Shown here: positions 1-9,622 of the stretch, in pieces | Layout: every line of letters begins with the position of its first letter | Position numbering within the stretch: the stretch's first letter is position 1 | Assembly (NCBI RefSeq): GCF_010646885.2 | Contig: NZ_CP050700.1 | Span: 1,433,501-1,497,500 of the forward strand | From: Desulfopila sp. IMCC35008 | GTDB taxonomy: Bacteria > Desulfobacterota > Desulfobulbia > Desulfobulbales > Desulfocapsaceae | Reading direction: 5' to 3' | Length of the DNA stretch: 64,000 nt | Translations under genes and position numbers: made by a program | Notes under the pieces: generated by a model | Databases searched by the model: none | Told to the model about the DNA's origin: nothing | The model's input: only the letters and a program-made list of their open reading frames with translations

Positions 1-1260
1 ATTAATTTAAATAAATTGTTAAAGGTAATGAGCTTACAAGGTTCCGAGCATGGAAGAATCTTCAACCTTGTTGACAGGAACCAAAAAGTCTTGGTAAGCA
101 CAAGTCATAAATCCGAACAGTTGTTCGAGGCAAATTCTTTTGCCGATGCCCGGCAAATTCCTGTTGGCAATAACGTCATACTGGTGGTTCCCGGAGTAAA
201 GAGGAACATCAGTATAATGCAGGCCTATAAAGACGCTTATTATTTAATCAGGATGCCAATTTCCGGTACTCCATGGTATCTCAATGTGGCGCACCCTGTG
301 GCACCTCTTCAAAACGAGTACCACCATAATGCCATTCAAGGGCTTGCCTGTATTTTGGGACTCCTGATCATCATGACCTCTGCTATTTCTCTTTTAAGCA
401 GGTGGCTGACGGCTGCTTTGCAAAAGCTTGCACGGGTAACAGTCAATTTGCCGCAAAAGATTGAAAAACAGGAACGTGTAACCTGGCCTTCATCCCGTCT
501 CGAAGACGTCTCTAAATTAATACAAAATTTCCAGTTGTCGGCAGAGAGTTTAGCCAAGAGTTTTGAAAAAAACCATAAGGTCAATATCAGCCTTGAAGAG
601 GCAGTGGCAAACCGTACACAAGAACTTCAGGAGGAACGTCAGCGTTTAGCTGAGGTTTTAAAGGAAAATACTATTATTCTGGAGAATACCACTGTCGGCA
701 TCACAATGGTACGGCAACGAAAACAGGTCTGGCAGAATTCTGCCGCTCTGGAACTTTTTGGTTACTCAGATGAGGAAGTAAAAAATCTCTCAACACTCAA
801 TTTTTATAGAAGCCAGGAGGAGTATGAAAAGATAGGAGCCGAAGCATACCCAGTATTGAAAAGAGGGGAGGCCTACCATACAGAAACTACTTTACGTCGG
901 GCTGACGGCTCTGACATGGAAGTCAGCCTGCATGGGCAGGCTGTTAATCCTGAGTGTCCGCAGGACGGAAGTATCTGGATTATCGAAGATATAAGTGATC
1001 GAAAACATCTGGAAAAAGAACGGGAAAAGTTGATCCTGGAGTTGCAGACGGCATTAATGGAAGTGAAAACTTTAGGTAGCATGCTGCCGATATGCTCGTC
1101 GTGCAAGAAAATCCGTGATGATGAAGGCTATTGGAAGCAGATAGAAGAATATCTGGGAGAACACACGGGGGCGGAGTTCAGTCATGGTATTTGCAATGAT
1201 TGTATAGAAAAACTATACGGCAATGAAGAGTGGTACAGAAAATCGAACAATTCATCGTAA
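1..1260 (+). CDS. PAS sensor protein with C-terminal Cys motif, 5' end outside window
   Basis: The frame is open to the left edge, so the N-terminus lies outside the window; a TTG at 16 is only the first possible start codon here. Visible in order are the end of an extracytoplasmic Cache-like sensor region, one membrane segment (about residues 108-130 counted from 16), a coiled-coil linker, a PAS domain (about 220-335, ending in the usual IIEDISDRK) and a C-terminal Cys-containing segment with CSSCKKIRDD, GYW and SHGICNDC. There is no histidine kinase or GGDEF output domain. The C-terminal motif recurs on signalling proteins of Desulfobacterota as far as I recall; its function is unknown to me. 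It may bind a metal through its four cysteines (inference). A damaged copy of the same segment lies at 47127-47321. Confidence 0.8.
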   Translation: MNLNKLLKVMSLQGSEHGRIFNLVDRNQKVLVSTSHKSEQLFEANSFADARQIPVGNNVILVVPGVKRNISIMQAYKDAYYLIRMPISGTPWYLNVAHPVAPLQNEYHHNAIQGLACILGLLIIMTSAISLLSRWLTAALQKLARVTVNLPQKIEKQERVTWPSSRLEDVSKLIQNFQLSAESLAKSFEKNHKVNISLEEAVANRTQELQEERQRLAEVLKENTIILENTTVGITMVRQRKQVWQNSAALELFGYSDEEVKNLSTLNFYRSQEEYEKIGAEAYPVLKRGEAYHTETTLRRADGSDMEVSLHGQAVNPECPQDGSIWIIEDISDRKHLEKEREKLILELQTALMEVKTLGSMLPICSSCKKIRDDEGYWKQIEEYLGEHTGAEFSHGICNDCIEKLYGNEEWYRKSNNSS

Positions 1261-1798
1261 GTATTTAAGGATGAAAAGGAGAGTTACACCCATACCTTTG
1301 GTTTTATCACCGAATAACTCCCTAAAAAACATTCCAGGGACGACCGCTTCGTCATAAGGCCGCAAAGTCAGCCGCGTTGATCTTGTACAGCTTGCTCGTT
1401 CGAGTAGACCGCTTCATTGACCTTGGAGTGTCCATAATCTATGGTTCTTCAGAACAACTCCATCTCATACCTGGGAGGAGACGGGGATAGTACTCGCGTT
1501 TAGTTGACGTGGAGCAGGTGGAACGATACAAATCGGTTCGGATGGAAATAAGAGAATATACATGCAATAACCCTGACTAGTTCGAAACTTTTTTCCACAT
1601 CAGTCGAAATAAGTGGATATGGTCTTCTCTCAAGTCGGTGGAATTGAAGAGTCAATGAAGCCGGTTGTCTTTTTGACAAAATGAGAATCCGTCCTTATCA
1701 CTGTTGTTGGCTCCAATTCGGGTTTTCATGAGAATTATTTTGTAAATCCGGAGGAGACGTAATTATCATACGCATAATACTACCAAAGGACATGCATC
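1261..1798. other. Intergenic region, no gene recognised
   Basis: About 540 bases without a coding frame I can support. Short open stretches on both strands are broken by stops and resemble no family I know. The last 60 bases carry the ribosome-binding region of the next gene (AAAGGA before the ATG at 1799). Confidence 0.5.
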
Positions 1799-2677
1799 AT
1801 GAAATGGCTCGTAATTTTAGACCCGATTGAAGGACTTCTGCCAGAGACAGATACGTCCCTTGCTATTATCACACAGGCAAGAAGTCAGGGTATAGAGGTT
1901 GATACCACAACCATTGATCTGCTTCACTTTTCCGGCCAGGCGAAATGTGTTGCCCTGGCTGCAGGTGGCACGGAGCATCCAAGAGGGTTAGGTGAGTACG
2001 ACCTTATTTTCATGAGAAAGGAGCCTCCCTACGACCTTGCCTTCCATTACGCCACCCAGCTGCTCTCCCTGGCCGACACACGCGTGGTAAACAGCCCGGA
2101 ATCTCTTCGGAATTATAATGAGAAACTGATAGCCCTGCCATTTGCTGCGTATATGCCTCCCACGCTGGTCAGTTCCCATCCCGGGCTGATAGGGGAGTTT
2201 ATCGATAATCATGGGAGCTGCGTGATCAAGTCCCTCGATAGTTTTCAGGGGAAGTCGGTGCGCCGGGTAGAGCCGGGTCAGAATGAACCGGTGGAAGAAT
2301 TCACTGACGGTGGCCGTTCTCCTGTGATGGTGCAGCAATTCCTCGAACGGGTATACGAGGGTGACAAACGTGTCATCATGCTTGGTGATAAGGTCCTGGG
2401 TGCCGCAATGCGAAAACCACGAAGCGGATACCATGCAAATTTTGCCAGTAGTGATGCCTTGAAGACCGGTCTTACTTCTCGTGAGCAGCGGATTGTTGAC
2501 GAGGTCGGGCCATGGATGGTTGGGCAGGGCATACATTTTTCCGGGCTGGATTTTATCGGGGAGCAGTTGACCGAGATAAATATTACCTGTCCAACCGGAA
2601 TCATCCAGATATCCAGATTGAACGAAACCGACCTGCCCCGGCAGGTTGTCGATTATTTTATAGAAATGTCAAGGTAG
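1799..2677 (+). CDS. gshB: Glutathione synthetase-like ATP-grasp ligase
   Basis: A 292-residue ATP-grasp protein resembling prokaryotic glutathione synthetase, which joins gamma-glutamylcysteine and glycine in the cytoplasm using ATP. Family landmarks are MRKEPP near residue 72 (MRKDPP in GshB), VNSPESLRNYNEKL, an ATP-grasp loop with VIKSLDSFQGKSV, and the metal-binding EINITCPTG near the C-terminus (EINVTSPTG in most GshB). It is about 20 residues shorter than the E. coli enzyme. No gshA is seen in the window, so the exact amino-acid substrate is not settled. The start is supported by AAAGGA nine bases upstream. An ABC exporter follows after 10 bases, suggesting one transcript. Confidence 0.8.
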   Translation: MKWLVILDPIEGLLPETDTSLAIITQARSQGIEVDTTTIDLLHFSGQAKCVALAAGGTEHPRGLGEYDLIFMRKEPPYDLAFHYATQLLSLADTRVVNSPESLRNYNEKLIALPFAAYMPPTLVSSHPGLIGEFIDNHGSCVIKSLDSFQGKSVRRVEPGQNEPVEEFTDGGRSPVMVQQFLERVYEGDKRVIMLGDKVLGAAMRKPRSGYHANFASSDALKTGLTSREQRIVDEVGPWMVGQGIHFSGLDFIGEQLTEINITCPTGIIQISRLNETDLPRQVVDYFIEMSR

Positions 2678-2687
2678 TGTACACATT

Positions 2688-3599
2688 ATGGAAGCTCTTT
2701 CTATCACGAATCTGCAAAAGACTTATTCGGGCGGATTTGAGGCCTTAAAAGGCGTTGACCTGAAGGTGGCCCAGGGTGAGTTCTTCGGGCTGTTAGGCCC
2801 AAACGGGGCAGGAAAGACCACCACCATCGGTATCATCACCTCGCTTGTTACCAAGAGTGGTGGCAAGGTAGAGGTGTTTGGGGTCGATATCGACAAGGAT
2901 TTTCCCCGGGCCAAGAAACTTATTGGCGTAGTTCCCCAGGAATACAACTTCTCCATCTTTGAAAAGGTGCAGGATATCGTTACGCAGCAGGCAGGTTATT
3001 ACGGTATTCCCAGGGATAGAGCCCTGGTCAATTCAGAACGCTACCTCAGGCAACTAGGACTATGGGAAAAACGAAACAGCCCGGCCCGTGAGCTTTCCGG
3101 CGGGATGAAGCGAAGACTCATGATCGCCAGGGGGCTCATCCATGAGCCGGAACTGTTAATCCTCGACGAACCCACAGCCGGGGTGGACGTAGAATTGAGG
3201 CGCGGGATGTGGGATTTCCTCCAGAAACTTAACGATCAGGGAAAAACCATCATTCTTACCACCCATTACCTGGAAGAGGCGGAGCAGCTCTGTAATACTA
3301 TAGCTATTATACGAGATGGCAGGGTCATCGAAAACACTGACAAGAAAACACTCCTAAAAAAACTGGATCAGGAGACGTTCGTGTTTGAGACCGGCCCGCA
3401 AGGCACCGATGAAATCCCGCCGATTGCGGGAACCAGTTTCAGGTCCATCGATGAGACGACCCTGGAGGTTACCAAATCAAAAGAGGGGTCCATGAATTCA
3501 ATTTTCGATCATCTTTCAGCCCGCAACATTTCGGTCGAGTCCATGCGCAATAAATCAAACAGGCTTGAGGAGTTATTTCTGGAGCTGGTGGAAAAATGA
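2688..3599 (+). CDS. ABC-2 type exporter ATP-binding subunit (YadG-like)
   Basis: ATPase of a two-gene ABC exporter at the inner face of the membrane. Walker A GPNGAGKTTT is near residue 38, the signature LSGGMKRR near 135, Walker B LLILDEPTAG near 155 and the switch histidine in TTHYLEE near 190. The C-terminal 80 residues form the extra domain typical of DrrA/CcmA/YadG-type exporters. The ATG follows the gshB stop by 10 bases. The stop overlaps the permease start by 4 bases (ATGA), indicating translational coupling. Substrate unknown; the gshB neighbour makes a thiol or peptide conjugate conceivable but this is inference only. Confidence 0.88.
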   Translation: MEALSITNLQKTYSGGFEALKGVDLKVAQGEFFGLLGPNGAGKTTTIGIITSLVTKSGGKVEVFGVDIDKDFPRAKKLIGVVPQEYNFSIFEKVQDIVTQQAGYYGIPRDRALVNSERYLRQLGLWEKRNSPARELSGGMKRRLMIARGLIHEPELLILDEPTAGVDVELRRGMWDFLQKLNDQGKTIILTTHYLEEAEQLCNTIAIIRDGRVIENTDKKTLLKKLDQETFVFETGPQGTDEIPPIAGTSFRSIDETTLEVTKSKEGSMNSIFDHLSARNISVESMRNKSNRLEELFLELVEK

Positions 3600-4363
3600 A
3601 AGAGAACCTTATATCGCTTGGCGCAATCGCCAGAAAAGAAATTATCCGCATTTTCCGTATCTGGATCCAGACCCTGGTCCCACCGGTTATTACCATTAGC
3701 CTCTACTTTGTTATTTTCGGAAGCTTTATCGGCTCTCAGCTGCGTGAGATTGAGGGGTACAGCTATATGGCATTTATAGCCCCCGGCCTGATCATGATGT
3801 CGATCATAACCAACTCCTACACGAATACCGTTTCCTCGTTTTTCAGCGCCAAGTTTCAAAGAAACATTGAGGAACTGCTGGTAAGTCCGACCCCCAACTG
3901 GGTGATCATACTTGGCTATGTGTCCGGGGGGATGGTGCGTGGTTTAAGTGTTGGTCTGCTTGTCTCCCTGGTGAGTCTTGTTTTTATCAGACTGCCGATA
4001 CACAGCATCTTCTACACCGCTCTTTTCGGCCTGTTGACCAGCTTTGTGTTCGCGTTGGCTGGCATGATTAACGGGGTGTTTGCCAGGAAATTTGACGACA
4101 TCTCCATCATTCCCACCTTCGTGATTACCCCACTTACGTATCTGGGTGGTGTCTTTTACTCGCTGAGCCTCCTGCCAGGATTCTGGCAGGTGGTATCCAA
4201 AGTCAATCCTATTGTCTATATGGTTAACGGGTTTCGTTATGGCTTTTTGGGGGTTTCAGATATCAGCATTTCCGTAGGGCTGGTTATGCTGATTCTCTTT
4301 GCAGTGGCGCTCTTTTCAGCCAACCTCTATCTATTGAAAAAAGGGATTGGCGTGAGGACCTAG
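3596..4363 (+). CDS. ABC-2 type exporter permease (YadH-like)
   Basis: A 255-residue integral membrane subunit with about six hydrophobic segments and the ABC-2 permease layout: an amphipathic N-terminus (ARKEIIRIFRIW), FIAPGLIMMSII, then ELLVSPTP in the cytoplasmic loop, and the conserved TPLTYLGGVFYSLSLLP near residue 180. It matches the length of E. coli YadH (256). It overlaps the ATPase gene by 4 bases and must be its partner. Transported substrate not identifiable. Confidence 0.88.
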   Translation: MKENLISLGAIARKEIIRIFRIWIQTLVPPVITISLYFVIFGSFIGSQLREIEGYSYMAFIAPGLIMMSIITNSYTNTVSSFFSAKFQRNIEELLVSPTPNWVIILGYVSGGMVRGLSVGLLVSLVSLVFIRLPIHSIFYTALFGLLTSFVFALAGMINGVFARKFDDISIIPTFVITPLTYLGGVFYSLSLLPGFWQVVSKVNPIVYMVNGFRYGFLGVSDISISVGLVMLILFAVALFSANLYLLKKGIGVRT

Positions 4364-4452
4364 CGAGCGAGATTGCACCGTCCATTCAGTTACCTGATTA
4401 CCCTCTAACTCAGTAAGGGATCCGGCGGAGGAACATGGGCGATCAGGTTCAG

Positions 4453-5139
4453 TTATATAAGTTCTTTGAAAAAACGTTCCCATCTTGGATGGGCAAACGA
4501 ATCTTTTCGTGATATAGCAACCGTTGAGGCACGACCCACGATACGTTTTCGTTCTACAAACCCAAAGAACCTCGAATCGGCACTGTTATCACGGTTGTCA
4601 CCCATCATGAAATAGTTTCCTTCAGGGATAGTGACAGGTCTGAAGGTGTTACGAGACGGTTGTTCCGGCATGATTTTCACAATATGGTGGTGCCCCAACA
4701 GGTCTTCCTTGAAGATGGCTGAGTTAGAGAGAACATCTATACTATCCTGATCACTCAGTCCTGCTTCAGCTTCCTCATATTGCAGGAATGTTCCGTTAAT
4801 GAAGAGCTTGTTGTGTCGTAACCCTATTGTGTCACCAGGCAGACCCACCACACGTTTAATGAGGCGTGTACCGTCCTGGGGAGAATAAAAGACGACAATA
4901 TCACCACGCCTCGGTTCGTCCCACGTAGCGAGGTGGATTGTGGTGTATGGTATTTTGAGGTCGTACGCCAGTTTGTTGACAAAAACACGGTCTCCCACCA
5001 AAATCGTTGGTTCCATCGAACCTGTAGGGATGTCGTTCCAATCCGCAATGGCGGATTTAAAAGAGGTTGCAATCAACAGGGCTATGGTGAAACTGAACCC
5101 CCATCCCTTACACCAGTTTTTTACTGTTTCTCTGTTCAT
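4453..5139 (-). CDS. lepB: Signal peptidase I
   Basis: Membrane-anchored serine protease that removes signal peptides from Sec/Tat-exported proteins. One N-terminal membrane segment (about residues 12-32) is followed by the catalytic serine in PTGSMEPT (about residue 42). The catalytic lysine lies in RLIKRVVGLPGD (about 95) and the family box GDNRDNSADSRFFGFV near 180. At 228 residues it is a compact type I enzyme. It is oriented against the ABC exporter genes and lies at the distal end of the leftward metabolic cluster, but gene remnants separate it from meaB, so it is probably transcribed separately. Confidence 0.93.
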   Translation of the reverse strand: MNRETVKNWCKGWGFSFTIALLIATSFKSAIADWNDIPTGSMEPTILVGDRVFVNKLAYDLKIPYTTIHLATWDEPRRGDIVVFYSPQDGTRLIKRVVGLPGDTIGLRHNKLFINGTFLQYEEAEAGLSDQDSIDVLSNSAIFKEDLLGHHHIVKIMPEQPSRNTFRPVTIPEGNYFMMGDNRDNSADSRFFGFVERKRIVGRASTVAISRKDSFAHPRWERFFKELI

Positions 5140-5265
5140 CCTGCTATTCCTCTATGAGATTCGTTAATTGATGTCCTGTAACTGGTAATTCTACCACACT
5201 GCCAGCTGAACTCAGCAGTTTTCTGACCAGGGGTGATGAAGTGGTGTCGCAAAGTCTCCACCTGA

Positions 5266-5681
5266 TTAATGTGTACCCGGGGTCTCCAGTACCTCACGTA
5301 CCTTTGCGGCGAGACCTTTTTTGGTGAATGGCTTGTGAATAAACTGGACACCTTCATCAAGAACACCATGGTGGGCTATGACATTGGCTGTATAGCCCGA
5401 CATAAAAAGAGTACGGAGGTTTGGTGTCTGAGCCCGCAGCCTGTCTGGGAGGGATTGGCCGTTCATCTCCGGCATGATAACGTCTGTGATGAGAAGATAA
5501 TCGTAACCGCACTTATCGATATGCGCCAGCCATCCAGACGGCTCGGTTCGATCACCATGCCATCCCAAAGGCCAATGAGGCCATAGAATAGAATAGCCAG
5601 GAAATGGCAAACGCGTCCTATCAGCAGGTTTGATTCGAAATAGGCGTGTTTGAAGGTATTTTCGAGATCAATATCACACAA
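5266..5681 (-). pseudogene. Mosaic remnant: cyclase-like membrane fragment joined to response-regulator fragment
   Basis: Two frames on the minus strand carry pieces of different signalling genes. The first (5463-5681) reads [13 protein letters not shown] and then [15 protein letters not shown], like the start of a membrane-bound adenylate cyclase or similar sensor. The second (5275 to about 5520) reads [16 protein letters not shown] followed by [10 protein letters not shown] and KPF, which is the C-terminal two thirds of a receiver domain including the phosphoacceptor aspartate and the conserved lysine. The receiver lacks its N-terminal acidic pair, and neither piece has a complete domain. 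I read the locus as a decayed deletion fusion of two former genes. Expression of the 114-residue receiver stub cannot be excluded. Confidence 0.6.
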
Positions 5682-5804
5682 AGCGAGGTGCCGAGTTGTC
5701 AGGAATGGTGCCTGACCAGAGTCTTTGTGCTGAACCGGTAGGCTATTTCCGTATAATTGAAGATGGACTTCATTGGGAAATGTTAGTAAGTGGGCGATGA
5801 TCTG

Positions 5805-6782
5805 CTAATGTGTCAGGAATTCGAGTAGTTCGGAGGCGGCAGCGGTTGGAGACTGCTTCCCTTGATCGAGGCGTTTTCGAAGTTTCGGTAGAATCTCGGC
5901 GATGTCTTTGCGGTTGAAAAACCATTCTCTGAGGCCTTCCTCGACCAGAAACGAAAGCCAGTCCTGCGCCTGGTTGCGACGTTTGTCTGCCAGTTCGCCG
6001 CATTCCGTAAGTGTCTTTCGATGTTCGTTGATGGTCTGCCAAATTGTATCGAGACCAGTTGCCTCAAGAGAACTGCAGGTCAGGACTGGCGGATTCCAGT
6101 TCGGGGAGCGCGGCATCAGGAGATGGAGTGCTGCCTGGTATTCCTTTTGGGCCAGCTGGGTGCGGGTAATATTATCTCCGTCAGATTTATTGATGACTAT
6201 AGTGTCGGCCACTTCGAGGACACCTTTTTTGATTCCCTGGAGTTCATCTCCAGCCCCTGCGATCATCAGCACCATAAAAAAATCGACCATTGAGGCAACG
6301 GTGGTTTCGGATTGACCGACACCGACCGTTTCGATGATTATTACATCAAAACCAGCAGCTTCGCAGGCAAGCATGACTTCCCGCGTTTTTTTCGCAACAC
6401 CGCCGAGGTTCCCGCCGGAAGGTGAGGGACGTATAAAGGCGTGTGGATCGACAGAAAGCTTTTCCATTCGAGTCTTATCACCAAGAATGGAGCCACCGCT
6501 TCGGGTACTGCTCGGGTCTATAGCGAGAACCGCCACCTTGTGGCCCATGGAAGTGAGCATGGTGCCAAATGATTCGATGAAGGTACTCTTGCCTGCTCCA
6601 GGAACCCCGGTAATACCAAGGCGTACACTCTTCCCTGTTTGTGGTAGGAGTCTGTCGATAATAGTTCGTGCTGCCTGTTGATGAGCAGGAAGTGTCGACT
6701 CGATCAGGGTAATGGTCCGGGCCAGCATCAGCCGATTCTGGTTGAGGATGCCGTTAATGTGTCCTTCGATATCGATTTGCAT
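5805..6782 (-). CDS. meaB: Methylmalonyl-CoA mutase-associated GTPase MeaB
   Basis: G3E-family P-loop GTPase that guards methylmalonyl-CoA mutase, gating delivery of adenosylcobalamin and protecting the enzyme from inactivation. Landmarks are the Walker A GITGVPGAGKSTF near residue 60, LAIDPSS, the switch region GGNLGGVA, the Walker B region IIIETVGVGQSE and the base-recognition NKSD near 200. The 325-residue length is normal. It lies downstream of the mutase gene on the same strand with a terminator-like hairpin between them, so part of its expression may come from readthrough or its own promoter. Confidence 0.95.
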   Translation of the reverse strand: MQIDIEGHINGILNQNRLMLARTITLIESTLPAHQQAARTIIDRLLPQTGKSVRLGITGVPGAGKSTFIESFGTMLTSMGHKVAVLAIDPSSTRSGGSILGDKTRMEKLSVDPHAFIRPSPSGGNLGGVAKKTREVMLACEAAGFDVIIIETVGVGQSETTVASMVDFFMVLMIAGAGDELQGIKKGVLEVADTIVINKSDGDNITRTQLAQKEYQAALHLLMPRSPNWNPPVLTCSSLEATGLDTIWQTINEHRKTLTECGELADKRRNQAQDWLSFLVEEGLREWFFNRKDIAEILPKLRKRLDQGKQSPTAAASELLEFLTH

Positions 6783-6848
6783 AATTAGAGGATGTTGCGG
6801 AAGTTTTTCAGGATATCAGTGAAATAGTTATTTCCCGTAAAATAAAAG

Positions 6849-6878
6849 AAAAAGGCATGTTAATCAACATGCCTTTTT
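6849..6878 (-). terminator. Rho-independent terminator after methylmalonyl-CoA mutase
   Basis: A perfect 13-bp stem (GGCATGTT/AACATGCC extended by an A5/T5 pair) with a four-base AATC loop. The A-rich and T-rich flanks give a U-tract on either strand. It sits 32 bases beyond the mutase stop and 67 bases before meaB, in the right place to end or attenuate the leftward transcript. Confidence 0.85.
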
Positions 6879-6909
6879 CTCGGGTGAACCGTATCAGGGG
6901 GAGAAGCAC

Positions 6910-9051
6910 TTATGCATATTTTTCCTCGATCAAATCCAGGGTCTTATTGGCTGAATCCGGGATAGGAGTACCTGGGCCGAATACAGCTTTGGTGCCCTTC
7001 TCATAGAGATATTCATAATCTCCAGGAGGAATAACGCCACCGGCTACGACGATGATGTCATCGCCGCCCAGTTTCTTCAGCTCCTCGATCAATTCAGGAA
7101 CGAGTGCCTTGTGGCCGGCAGCAAGACTTGATGCGCCGACAACGTGAACATCGTTTTCAACGGCCATTTTGGCTGCTTCCTGCGGGGTCTGGAACATCGG
7201 GCTGATATCAACGTCGAAACCGAGATCGGCATAAGAGGAGGCGATAACTTTTATACCGCGGTCATGTCCGTCCTGGCCCATCTTGGTGACCAGCATTCTG
7301 GGTCGGCGACCCTGCTTGGCCAGGAAGTCGTCGGTACGTTTACGGATCGCTTCGATCACTTCTTTGTTCGCATCATTATACTCTGAGGCGTAGGCTCCGG
7401 AGATACAGCGGGTTGTTGCGGTAAAACGGTCAAATACTTTTTCCATGGCGTCGGAAATTTCTCCTACGGTTGCCCGGGCGCGAACGGCTGGAAGCGCAGC
7501 CTCCAGCAGGTTGCCACCGTTTTCAGCAGCTTTGGTGAGGTCGGCAAGTGCCTTCTCGACGGCTGCACTGTCACGGCTGGCCTTGATCTCTTTAAGGCGT
7601 GCTACCTGTTCGTCGCGAACGGTTGCCGGTACTTCACGTACCTCGAAGTCGATCTTTTCGTCAGCAAGTTTATACTTGTTGACACCGACGATAACATCGA
7701 GACCCTGGTCGATTCGGGCCTGCTTACGTGCGGCGGATTCCTCAACACGCATCTTCGGCATACCGGATTCGATGGCTTTGGCCATGCCGCCCAGTTCTTC
7801 AACCTCGTCGATTATCTTCTGAGCTTCTTCGACGATAGAGTTGGTGAGGGACTCTATATAATAAGAGCCGCCAAGCGGGTCAATAACTTTGGTGACCATG
7901 GATTCTTCCTGCACGATGATCTGGGTATTGCGGGCGATACGTGAGGAGAAATCTGTTGGCAGGCCGATTGCCTCGTCAAAAGAGTTGGTGTGAAGAGACT
8001 GGGTACCACCCAGAACTGCGGTCATCGCTTCAAGAGTGGTACGGATAACATTATTATACGGGTCCTGCTCGGTGAGGGACCAGCCTGAGGTCTGGCAATG
8101 GGTTCTCAGCATGGAGGATTTCGGGTTCTTCGGGTTGAACTCGCTCATCATGCGGTGCCACAGAAAGCGTGCGGCCCGTAACATAGCGATGTCCATGAAG
8201 AAGTTCATGCCGATGCCGAAAAAGAAGGACAGGCGCGGGGCAAATGCATCAACATCCATGCCTGATTTGAGAGCTGCCCTTACATATTCAAGGCCGTCAG
8301 CCAGGGTGAAGGCGGTCTGCAGAACACTGTTTGCACCAGCTTCCATCATATGGTACCCGCTGATGGAGATGGTGTTGTAGCGAGGCATATTGGTTGAGCA
8401 GAAGGCCATGATGTCTGAGATTATCCTCATGGATGGTCCCGGAGGATAGATGTAGGTGTTGCGGGTCAGGTATTCTTTTAAGATATCGTTCTGGATGGTG
8501 CCGGAAAGCTGCTCATGTTTGACACCTTGTTCCTCGGCGGCAACGATATAACCGGCCAGGATGGGTATAACCGCACCATTCATGGTCATGGAAACGGACA
8601 TCTGGTCCAGCGGGATACCGTCGAACAGAATCTTCATATCTTCCACGGAATCGATGGCGACACCGGCTTTACCAATATCACCGGCTACGCGGGGATGGTC
8701 CGAATCGTATCCGCGATGAGTGGCGAGGTCGAATGCAACTGACAGGCCTTTCTGGCCTGCGGCGAGCGCTTTGCGATAAAAATCGTTGGATTCCTTGGCG
8801 GTTGAAAAACCGGCGTATTGGCGAATGGTCCAGGGGCGGCCGGCATACATGGTGGCCATGGGACCACGAACGTAAGGTGCAAGCCCCGGCAGGGTGTTGG
8901 TGGATTCCATTCCGTCAAGGTCTTCTGCCGTATAGAGTGGCTTAACGGTGATTCCCTCAGGAGTCTCCCAGTTCAGAGCGTCGGGAGATTTACCCTTTAG
9001 TAACTTTGTCGCTGCTTCTTCCCACTTGGCATAATCCTTGTGTTGTGACAT
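6910..9051 (-). CDS. scpA: Methylmalonyl-CoA mutase, single-chain
   Basis: Adenosylcobalamin enzyme interconverting (R)-methylmalonyl-CoA and succinyl-CoA. The 713 residues match E. coli ScpA/Sbm (714). The TIM-barrel substrate domain comes first, with [21 protein letters not shown] and [17 protein letters not shown]. The C-terminal B12 domain carries the His-on motif GQDGHDRG near residue 600. I place the start at 9051 ([10 protein letters not shown]) because AAGGAG precedes it at good spacing; an upstream in-frame extension to 9180 lacks family similarity. It lies below the epimerase gene with a 140-base gap and with MeaB downstream. Confidence 0.96.
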   Translation of the reverse strand: MSQHKDYAKWEEAATKLLKGKSPDALNWETPEGITVKPLYTAEDLDGMESTNTLPGLAPYVRGPMATMYAGRPWTIRQYAGFSTAKESNDFYRKALAAGQKGLSVAFDLATHRGYDSDHPRVAGDIGKAGVAIDSVEDMKILFDGIPLDQMSVSMTMNGAVIPILAGYIVAAEEQGVKHEQLSGTIQNDILKEYLTRNTYIYPPGPSMRIISDIMAFCSTNMPRYNTISISGYHMMEAGANSVLQTAFTLADGLEYVRAALKSGMDVDAFAPRLSFFFGIGMNFFMDIAMLRAARFLWHRMMSEFNPKNPKSSMLRTHCQTSGWSLTEQDPYNNVIRTTLEAMTAVLGGTQSLHTNSFDEAIGLPTDFSSRIARNTQIIVQEESMVTKVIDPLGGSYYIESLTNSIVEEAQKIIDEVEELGGMAKAIESGMPKMRVEESAARKQARIDQGLDVIVGVNKYKLADEKIDFEVREVPATVRDEQVARLKEIKASRDSAAVEKALADLTKAAENGGNLLEAALPAVRARATVGEISDAMEKVFDRFTATTRCISGAYASEYNDANKEVIEAIRKRTDDFLAKQGRRPRMLVTKMGQDGHDRGIKVIASSYADLGFDVDISPMFQTPQEAAKMAVENDVHVVGASSLAAGHKALVPELIEELKKLGGDDIIVVAGGVIPPGDYEYLYEKGTKAVFGPGTPIPDSANKTLDLIEEKYA

Positions 9052-9191
9052 GAGATGCTCCTTATCGATACCGGGAAAACCCGGATGCAATCTGTTTGCG
9101 GTCCGGCTAATATACCGGGTTTTTGTAGAAAAATTATAGAGACTGGCGGCGGACTCTACACCGCCAGGAGATGTTTGCAACTATTGTTTTT

Positions 9192-9596
9192 CTAGTCGCG
9201 CTGACAGAGTTCGACGAGAACACCGCCGGTGGCCTTGGGGTGCAGGAACGCAATTTTGGCACCACCCGCGCCGATGCGCGGTTTCTGGTCGATAAGCTGG
9301 ATATCTTTCGCCTTGAGTTCCTCCAGAGCCTCTTCGATATTCTCTACACGAAAAGCTACATGTTGGAAGCCCTGGCCTTTCTTCTCGATAAACTTTGCTA
9401 CCGGGCCATCAGGTGCGGTGGACTCAAGGAGTTCTACCTCGCTTTCGCCTACCGGGAAGAATGCAGTGGTTACTTTTTGTTCCTGAACTGTTTCAGCGCC
9501 CTCAAATTCAAGACCAAGGACCTCGGACCAGAAGGATTTTCCTGCGTCGATTGAATTGACAGCAATGCCCAGATGGTCGATTTTCAAGATTTTCAT
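9192..9596 (-). CDS. mce: Methylmalonyl-CoA epimerase
   Basis: Small vicinal-oxygen-chelate metalloenzyme that converts the (S) and (R) forms of methylmalonyl-CoA, linking the decarboxylase/carboxylase to the mutase. It opens with KIDHLGIAV, in which the histidine is a metal ligand, and has GFQHVAFRVENI in the middle and a late glutamate in GVLVELCQ. The 134-residue length is typical. GGAGG precedes the ATG by six bases. It lies between the TetR gene (27 bases upstream) and the mutase. Confidence 0.94.
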   Translation of the reverse strand: MKILKIDHLGIAVNSIDAGKSFWSEVLGLEFEGAETVQEQKVTTAFFPVGESEVELLESTAPDGPVAKFIEKKGQGFQHVAFRVENIEEALEELKAKDIQLIDQKPRIGAGGAKIAFLHPKATGGVLVELCQRD

Positions 9597-9622
9597 TGTA
9601 CGCCTCCAAAAAGTTGATTCGG

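Noticed and set aside
1330..1480. Possible transposase remnant on the minus strand
   Set aside because: A short protein-like stretch (GHSKVNEAVYSNEQ) is visible but too short and broken to assign.
9052..9180. N-terminal extension of methylmalonyl-CoA mutase
   Set aside because: The extension has no family similarity, while AAGGAG sits directly before the ATG at 9051.
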